A DNA stretch of 6,488 nucleotides from assembly GCA_017881545.1 (NCBI GenBank), contig JADGQU010000139.1:1-6488 (forward strand), in the 5' to 3' direction. This document shows, piece after piece, positions 1 through 4,024 of this stretch. The DNA is from Gemmatimonadaceae bacterium. GTDB lineage: Bacteria; Gemmatimonadota; Gemmatimonadetes; Gemmatimonadales; Gemmatimonadaceae. Numbering within the stretch: position 1 is the stretch's first letter; each line of letters starts with the position of its first letter. The notes below the pieces were generated by a model, which had not been told where the DNA came from, did not search any database, and saw only the letters and a program-made list of their open reading frames with translations. The translations under genes and the position numbers were made by a program.

Positions 1-1
1 C

Positions 2-466
2 AAGTCCGTGTACTGTCTTCTCAACGGCGCGAATGCCGGACACAATTTCTTCGGCGATCGCGGAATTCAGGGGCAGAAATCGAACTGGAGATTTCGGAAG
101 GTGAAGTGGCTCGCCGATAACGGATTCGAGTTGTGCGATCACACGGTGTGGCACGCGCAGCTGAGCAAGTTCTCCGACGCGATCGTCCAGGAGCAGATCG
201 CGCGCAACGCGCTGGCGAGCAAGGGGTCGTGGACGAATCCCAAGACCGGCAAGGTCGTTAGCTACGACTGGCCGGTCGTGTTCGAGGTCGCGGGAGGGCC
301 GATGCGGAGCCCGTACGATCCGGCGTTCAACCCCGGCGTGACTCCGCGCATCCAGGTGATCGGGAACGCGATCGAGTCCATGATGAACAAGCTCGAGAAG
401 TCGGGCAACATGTACATCTCTGACGGAAATCCAGCCGTCGTCGCGCGGCCCGCTGCCGGTAAATAA
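2..466 (+). CDS. Polysaccharide deacetylase (NodB-type) domain protein, C-terminal fragment
   Basis: The reading frame is open from the left edge, so the 5' end of the gene lies outside the window; the GTG at position 8 is probably an internal valine. The visible part has a DHTVWH segment (His codons at 140-142 and 152-154), which fits the HTxxH metal-binding motif 2 of carbohydrate esterase family 4 deacetylases. These enzymes use a zinc-type metal to remove N- or O-acetyl groups from glycans such as peptidoglycan or chitin-like polymers. The motif-1 Asp-Asp and any signal peptide would be upstream and cannot be seen. After the motif come an EQIAR helix, a FEVAGGPMRSPYDP stretch and a final segment with YISDGN. 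The stop codon TAA merges into the A-tract of the terminator. The family call rests on one motif plus general resemblance; the exact substrate is unknown. Confidence 0.68.
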   Translation, partial: KSVYCLLNGANAGHNFFGDRGIQGQKSNWRFRKVKWLADNGFELCDHTVWHAQLSKFSDAIVQEQIARNALASKGSWTNPKTGKVVSYDWPVVFEVAGGPMRSPYDPAFNPGVTPRIQVIGNAIESMMNKLEKSGNMYISDGNPAVVARPAAGK

Positions 467-495
467 AAAAGCGGCTCCCAAACGGGAGCCGTTTT
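465..495. terminator. Bidirectional intrinsic terminator
   Basis: An 8-bp perfect GC-rich stem (CGGCTCCC at 472-479 with GGGAGCCG at 484-491) encloses the loop AAAC. It is followed by TTTT (492-495) on the + strand and preceded by six A (465-470), which become six U on the - strand. It sits between the stop codons of the convergent deacetylase (+) and lipoprotein (-) genes, so it can serve both. The U tract is longer for the leftward transcript. Confidence 0.88.
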
Positions 496-514
496 CATTC
501 GACAGGCTTAGTCC

Positions 515-937
515 CTACTTCGAAAACTGACCCGCCGCGACAAGCTTCCCGTTGATGTTGATCGCCAGGTAGTACACCCCGGACGGAAGCGAGTTGGGAA
601 TCGTACCCGTTGCGACGAAATCGTAATAGTCGCCCGGAGCAAGTGTCGCAACGGTGGCAATCGCCGCACAGTTCACCGTCGCGGGATCGTACGACTGCCA
701 CACCGGGGTGCCATCCCGCGCAGGCGTGGCGAAAGCGCGTATCGGTTGACCGCAGGTGTTAGTGCTGATCTGCGTTGTCTTGTCACCAATGTTGCGGACC
801 GTCACTACGGTTCGAACGTCCATGGGCGTTGTGGGCGATACCGTGCTTTTCCCCTCGAAGCTGAGATGGTGAAGCCCCGTTGAGCTCGAGCACGCCATCG
901 CCAGTGTCAGGAACAACATTCCTACAGATCTGGTCAT
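515..937 (-). CDS. Small predicted lipoprotein with BsuPI-like beta-sandwich character
   Basis: A protein of 140 residues. I chose the ATG at 937-935 because AAGGGGGT lies just upstream (948-941) and the protein then begins directly with a signal sequence: Met-Thr-Arg, a hydrophobic stretch, then LAMAC with Cys16. The lipobox is imperfect (Ala, not Leu, at -3) but the Cys followed by a Ser run is typical of lipoproteins. An upstream start adding nine residues is possible but has no such ribosome binding site. The mature part is rich in alternating beta strands (RTVVTVRNIGDKT, GTPVWQSYD, LAPGDYYDF, LPSGVYYLAININGK). This pattern resembles the intracellular proteinase inhibitor BsuPI-type domain found in many small lipoproteins; that is an inference from strand order and the WQSYD and LAPGDYYDF segments, not a firm match. 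Two Cys in the mature part (NTCGQ, VNCAA) may form a disulfide. It is the last gene before the shared terminator. Function unknown. Confidence 0.75.
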   Translation of the reverse strand: MTRSVGMLFLTLAMACSSSTGLHHLSFEGKSTVSPTTPMDVRTVVTVRNIGDKTTQISTNTCGQPIRAFATPARDGTPVWQSYDPATVNCAAIATVATLAPGDYYDFVATGTIPNSLPSGVYYLAININGKLVAAGQFSK

Positions 938-940
938 GCA

Positions 941-948
941 ACCCCCTT
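941..948 (-). promoter_or_regulatory. Ribosome binding site of the lipoprotein gene
   Basis: On the - strand this reads AAGGGGGT, followed by TGC and then ATG. Counting from the AGG core the spacing is about 7 nt. It decides the start at 937 against the longer reading from 964. Confidence 0.7.
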
Positions 949-1006
949 GAGTGGATGATTGCACGTTAGCACCGGTTTCCTAAAGGGGCAAACGCGGCGC
1001 GAGCCG

Positions 1007-1390
1007 TTAACGCGCGAGCCGCTCCAGCTCGGACCAACGATCCACGGCGCGGCGCAGATGCGGGATTACGATGGAGCCGCCGACGACGAGACCGACCGAA
1101 AGCGATTCGAACAGCTCGGCCCGCGTCACCCTCTCCTCGGCGCAGCGGCTGAGATGATACGTCACGCAATCATCGCAGCGCAGCACGAGCGATGCTACAA
1201 GCCCGAGCAGCTCTTTGGTTTTCACGTCGAGCGCGCCGGCTTCGTAGGTACGCGCGTCGAGCGCGAAGAAGCGGTTGATCACCACATTTCCTTCGCCGAG
1301 TATCTCCGCGTTCATTCGCTCGCGAAACTTGCGGAACTCCTCCAGCGAGCCTTGCTCGCCGTGTTCATGGGGGGGCCCGGATTTGCTCAA
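1007..1390 (-). CDS. Carboxymuconolactone decarboxylase / AhpD-family protein
   Basis: A 127-residue protein of the CMD (AhpD-like) fold. In the middle it has CDDCVTYH, fitting the CxxCxxxH redox motif (Cys72, Cys75 and His79 from the TTG start), preceded by ALDVKTKELLGLVASLVLR, the usual helix with the conserved acidic residue. Members with the two Cys act as thiol-disulfide or peroxide-linked oxidoreductases (AhpD, TsaD-like), while true gamma-carboxymuconolactone decarboxylases lack the Cys pair; a redox role is therefore more likely than aromatic degradation. I prefer the TTG start at 1390: AAGGGG lies 8 nt upstream and TTG overlaps the stop of the upstream TPR gene as TTGA. A GTG at 1399 in the same frame directly abuts the AAGGG and would leave no spacer. 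The overlap suggests translational coupling with the TPR gene. No signal peptide, so probably cytoplasmic. Confidence 0.87.
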   Translation of the reverse strand: MSKSGPPHEHGEQGSLEEFRKFRERMNAEILGEGNVVINRFFALDARTYEAGALDVKTKELLGLVASLVLRCDDCVTYHLSRCAEERVTRAELFESLSVGLVVGGSIVIPHLRRAVDRWSELERLAR

Positions 1391-1854
1391 AAGTTCCACC
1401 CCTTGAGCGTCTTGATCGCCTTCTCCAGCGCCGAGCGCTGATCGGGATGCTCGGCCGTCGCGAGCAGCTCTTCGTAAGTATCAATCGCGAGATCGACTGC
1501 CTGGTAATCGTGCTCGGCGCCCGCCAGACTCGCCGCATTGTCGGCGAGATTCGCCTTCGCCAGCTGGTCCTCGGGGAAGCGCGACGACACCTGCTGCCAG
1601 CGCGCGACTCGCTCCCTCGGATTCGATTCCGCCAGCGCCCACAGATGCCAGCCGGCCCTGTTCTCAGGGTCGGATGCGATGGCGCGCGACGCGAGATCGC
1701 CGACTGCTTCGGGGCCAGCACCTATCAACCAGTAGTGATTCGCCAGCGCCACAAGCGCTTTCGCGTCATCAGGACGCTCCGCCACTGCGCGCTCGAGAGC
1801 GGGCAGCGGATCAACAAGTTCTTCGCCGGCTGGAGATGTATTGGCTTCAGTCAT
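1387..1854 (-). CDS. Small TPR-repeat protein
   Basis: A 155-residue, mostly helical protein with TPR-type helix pairs: PLPALERAVAERPDDAKALVALANHYW, then EAVGDLASRAIASDPENRAGWHLWA, later RWQQVSSRFPEDQLAKANLADNAA and QAVDLAIDTYEELLATAEHP. The recurring Pro near the end of each unit and the small residue/aromatic spacing (A..LA..Y/W) are characteristic. Such proteins are scaffolds for protein contacts; partner unknown. There is no signal peptide, so cytoplasmic. The ATG at 1854 is the first ATG in frame; no clear ribosome binding site precedes it, and the frame stays open to a TTG at 1920, so the start is less certain. It is the first gene of the leftward group and overlaps the CMD-family gene by 4 nt at TTGA. 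Confidence 0.75.
   Translation of the reverse strand: MTEANTSPAGEELVDPLPALERAVAERPDDAKALVALANHYWLIGAGPEAVGDLASRAIASDPENRAGWHLWALAESNPRERVARWQQVSSRFPEDQLAKANLADNAASLAGAEHDYQAVDLAIDTYEELLATAEHPDQRSALEKAIKTLKGWNF
1399..1404 (-). promoter_or_regulatory. Ribosome binding site of the CMD-family gene
   Basis: AAGGGG on the - strand, located inside the last codons of the TPR gene. It lies 8 nt before a TTG start (1390-1388). This spacing is what argues for TTG over the earlier GTG at 1399-1397. Confidence 0.6.
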
Positions 1855-1939
1855 TTGTGAGAGGCATGCATCCTGGTTGCGTTTCTTTCCCAGTAGAACA
1901 CCGCTGCTGATTTCATGCAAATCCAGAATCCGACGGAAA

Positions 1940-1984
1940 GGCTCCCGGCCTTAAGGCTGCAAGGCTTACGGCTCCCTGCCTTGG
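1940..1984. repeat. Degenerate 7-8 bp GGCT-type tandem repeat
   Basis: GGCT or a one-base variant recurs at 1940, 1947 (GGCC), 1955, 1963, 1970 and 1977 (TGCC), that is, every 7 or 8 bases. GGCTCCCGGCCTT and GGCTCCCTGCCTT inside it form an imperfect direct repeat, and GCCTTAAGGC (1948-1957) is a perfect 10-bp palindrome. It lies between the TPR start codon and the leftward -10 candidate, so it would be at the 5' end of that transcript. Role unknown. Confidence 0.6.
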
Positions 1985-1985
1985 T

Positions 1986-1994
1986 ATTGTACCA
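1986..1994 (-). promoter_or_regulatory. Candidate leftward promoter, extended -10 (TPR/CMD/lipoprotein)
   Basis: On the - strand the sequence reads TGGTACAAT: a good sigma-70-type -10 hexamer TACAAT (1991-1986) with TGn before it. No convincing -35 is present at 16-18 nt, which extended -10 promoters can tolerate. The expected start of transcription is near 1979, giving a leader of about 125 nt before the TPR gene. In the phylum suggested, promoter consensus is not well known to me. Confidence 0.4.
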
Positions 1995-2011
1995 CTCAGA
2001 GGCTTCGGTAT

Positions 2012-2039
2012 TTGACTGCCCTAAGTTGTTTGGTATGGT
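2012..2039 (+). promoter_or_regulatory. Candidate rightward promoter for rho
   Basis: TTGACT (2012-2017), a 16-nt spacer and TATGGT (2034-2039), with TG at 2031-2032 forming an extended -10. Transcription would start around 2046 and leave a leader of about 240 nt before the rho start. A weaker alternative downstream is TTGCTG (2120-2125) with GATAGT (2142-2147), 16-nt spacer. Confidence 0.45.
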
Positions 2040-2045
2040 ACGCCC

Positions 2046-2283
2046 CAAAGGCAACGGCACAATCTCTCCTGGAAAAAACCTGCTGGACTTTCCCCGCGCG
2101 GGAGTCTACCATTCAATTGTTGCTGGACAATACCTGCGGTCGATAGTACCATTCTTGCACCAGCGCAGCCTAGCAGCGCGCCATTCCATACAGAATAGGG
2201 TTCCGGTAATCGCGTGAGTTATTAGCCGCGGTGCACGTGAGCCATTCGAGCAGCACTTTCTTTCTCAGCCACACCACAACTGC
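2046..2283 (+). other. Long untranslated leader upstream of rho
   Basis: This stretch has no gene I can support. It holds two small inverted repeats: GACT(TT)CCC / GGGAGTC (2086-2106, loop CGCGC, TT bulge) and ATGT-like ATTGT / ACAAT (2116-2131, loop of six). The word TACCATTC occurs twice, 40 nt apart (2107-2114 and 2147-2154), and CCATTC again at 2181. The last 30 nt are pyrimidine- and AC-rich (TTTCTTTCTC then CACACCACAAC) with no purine-rich ribosome binding site. In several bacteria rho controls itself by terminating in its own leader; C-rich, unstructured RNA such as 2255-2283 would suit this, but it is only inference. Confidence 0.35.
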
Positions 2284-4020
2284 ATGAGCGAACGTCGACG
2301 TCCTTTTCGTCGCGGCCGGAAGTCTCGTCCCTCCGGTAGTCAACCACAAACTCCACTCTCCGAATCCTACAGCGATGTAGATCCGTACCTGGAGCCCATG
2401 GATTCTTCAACACCTACCCCCGACGCAGCGCCGATACCCGACGCGCGCGACAATATGACATCACCAGCGATTCCTTCTCCAACACCCAACACTCCGCCCG
2501 CGCCCGACGCGGCGGCGAATTCCGAATCCAACTCCAGCACTGACGTTTCGTCCAACGGATCGAGCGACAGCGGCGCTTCCCAACAGCCGCAACAGCAGCA
2601 ACAGCAGGCGCCATACAATCCGCAGACTTCGGGCGGAGAAAGGGGCGGGGGCGGAGAAAGGGGCGGAGGCGGAGAAAGGGGCGGACAGCAGCAACGCGAT
2701 GGCAATCAGCGCCATCCTGGTGAGCGGGGTGACAACCGCAACAACGGAAGACGCGGCCGCAATCAGCGCGGACGCGGCAGACAACGCCCGCAAGGCGGAC
2801 CCCGCGGAGGTGGCGGCGGCGGAAGTGGGGGCGGTGGTGGTGGTGGTGGCGGCAGCGCTGGAGTAGAACAGGCATCGCGCGTACCGGTCGCTCCTGTCAT
2901 TCCGGATGGAGAGACCACGGGATGGTTTGATCCGCAGCGCGAAGGCGGCTTCATTCGCCGCGCCGCGAACAGCTACCTCGCCGAGCCAGGCGATGCTTAC
3001 GTGCCGACACAGGTCATGCGGCAGTACATGCTGCGCCGCGGCGATCAGGTGCTCGCCACCACCGGACACGATCATCGGAGCCGCGTAGTCGTCGTCGAAG
3101 TAAAAGAGATCAACGGTGCCGATCCGGAAGCGGCGGCAAGGCGTCCCGATTTCGGCTCCCTCACCGCGTCGTACCCCGAACGCAAGCTCAAGCTCGAGAC
3201 GGGAAAACCCGCCAAGACCGGTCCGGAGCTGACCCGCAGGGCGATCGACTTGATCGCGCCAATCGGGTACGGCCAGCGGGCACTCATCGTCGCCCCGGCA
3301 CGCGCCGGCAAGACCATGCTCCTCCAGGCGATCGTCGAAGGCGTGGCGATCAACCATCCGCAGGCGGCCCTGCTCGTTCTGCTCGTGGACGAGCGCCCCG
3401 AAGAAGTCAGCGAGATGATCACCTGGGGCTATGGCGAGGTTGTTGCCTCCAGCTTCGACATGCCCGCCGTTCGGCACACCGATGTGACCGAGATGGTGCT
3501 CGAGCGGGCGCGTAGACTCGTGGAGCTAGGCAAGGATGTCGTCATCGTTTTGGATTCCATCACGCGCATGGCGCGCGCTTACAACACCGTGGAACGCGGT
3601 ACCGGCCGTACGCTTTCCGGCGGACTCGATTCTAGCGCGATGGCGAAGCCTAAAGCATTCTTCGGCTCAGCCCGCTCTGTTGCACCTGAGCACGGGGGAG
3701 GTTCCCTCACGATCATCGCGACCGCACTCGTCGAGACCGGCTCGCGCATGGACGACGTCATCTTCGAGGAGTTCAAGGGGACCGGTAACTGCGAGATCAA
3801 GCTCGATCGCTCACTTTCCGAAAAGCGAATCTTCCCCGCGATCGATGTCGCGACCAGCGGCACGCGTCGTGAAGACAAACTATTCCGTCCTGATCAGTTA
3901 GAGCATGTCTACACACTCAGACGCGGCCTTCAACAAATGCCCTCCAGCTCGGCGATGGAGTGGCTCATCAAGCGCATCGCGGCGACGCCAAGCAACGACG
4001 CGCTGCTGGAAGGTCTATAG
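2284..4020 (+). CDS. rho: Transcription termination factor Rho with long low-complexity N-terminus
   Basis: A 578-residue, hexameric RNA-dependent ATPase/helicase that ends transcripts by pulling on RNA behind RNA polymerase. From about residue 210 it follows Rho closely. The OB/cold-shock RNA-binding domain (about 212-290) contains GGFIRR and GDAYVPTQVMRQYMLRRGD. The motor has Walker A APARAGKT (337-344), LVDERPEEV (368-375, catalytic Glu370), Walker B VIVLDSITRMARAYN (Asp424), the Q-loop region LSGGLDSSAM, R-loop FKGTGN (497-502) and SEKRIFPAID with the conserved arginines. The usual N-terminal Rho_N helical domain is absent. Residues 1-199 are instead disordered: Ser/Thr/Pro-rich 1-95, a Q run (100-108), three GGERGG units (117-134), an Arg/Gly/Asn/Gln region (140-174) and a Gly run (175-190). 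The ATG at 2284 is the first in frame after a stop at 2215; it lacks a clear ribosome binding site. An internal ATG at 2398 is the alternative. There is no gap before the next gene. Confidence 0.97.
   Translation: MSERRRPFRRGRKSRPSGSQPQTPLSESYSDVDPYLEPMDSSTPTPDAAPIPDARDNMTSPAIPSPTPNTPPAPDAAANSESNSSTDVSSNGSSDSGASQQPQQQQQQAPYNPQTSGGERGGGGERGGGGERGGQQQRDGNQRHPGERGDNRNNGRRGRNQRGRGRQRPQGGPRGGGGGGSGGGGGGGGGSAGVEQASRVPVAPVIPDGETTGWFDPQREGGFIRRAANSYLAEPGDAYVPTQVMRQYMLRRGDQVLATTGHDHRSRVVVVEVKEINGADPEAAARRPDFGSLTASYPERKLKLETGKPAKTGPELTRRAIDLIAPIGYGQRALIVAPARAGKTMLLQAIVEGVAINHPQAALLVLLVDERPEEVSEMITWGYGEVVASSFDMPAVRHTDVTEMVLERARRLVELGKDVVIVLDSITRMARAYNTVERGTGRTLSGGLDSSAMAKPKAFFGSARSVAPEHGGGSLTIIATALVETGSRMDDVIFEEFKGTGNCEIKLDRSLSEKRIFPAIDVATSGTRREDKLFRPDQLEHVYTLRRGLQQMPSSSAMEWLIKRIAATPSNDALLEGL
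2632..2685 (+). repeat. Three 18-bp tandem repeats in rho (GGERGG x3)
   Basis: Units at 2632-2649, 2650-2667 and 2668-2685 share GGCGGAGAAAGGGGCGG and differ only in the last base (G, A, A). The unit is a multiple of three, so each encodes Gly-Gly-Glu-Arg-Gly-Gly in frame (residues 117-134). Near identity at DNA level suggests recent duplication or slippage. Confidence 0.93.
2806..2853 (+). repeat. Glycine-codon microsatellite in rho
   Basis: A run of GGN codons, broken once by AGT, encoding residues 175-190. It includes five GGT in a row (2833-2847). Change in copy number would keep the reading frame. Confidence 0.8.
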
Positions 4021-4024
4021 GCGG

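Noticed and set aside
938..1006. Internal promoter before the lipoprotein gene (TTGCCC with CTAACG-like -10 on the - strand)
   Set aside because: Both boxes match the consensus poorly; the 69-nt gap could equally be read through from the upstream genes.
1851..2060. - strand open frame ending in ATGA overlap with the TPR start, possible coupled leader peptide
   Set aside because: The overlap is suggestive, but most of it lies upstream of the expected transcription start, and the 21-codon tail has no convincing ribosome binding site.
1915..2217. + strand open frame of 100 codons in the intergenic region, possible rho leader peptide
   Set aside because: It crosses the GGCT repeats and both promoter candidates, has no ribosome binding site and no recognisable features.
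2632..2685. CRISPR-like array
   Set aside because: Repeats are contiguous with no spacers and lie in frame inside rho.
2461..3477. Long - strand open frame of 338 codons opposite rho
   Set aside because: It lies opposite a clear Rho sequence and its low-complexity part is just the complement of the rho repeats; no family resemblance, no ribosome binding site.
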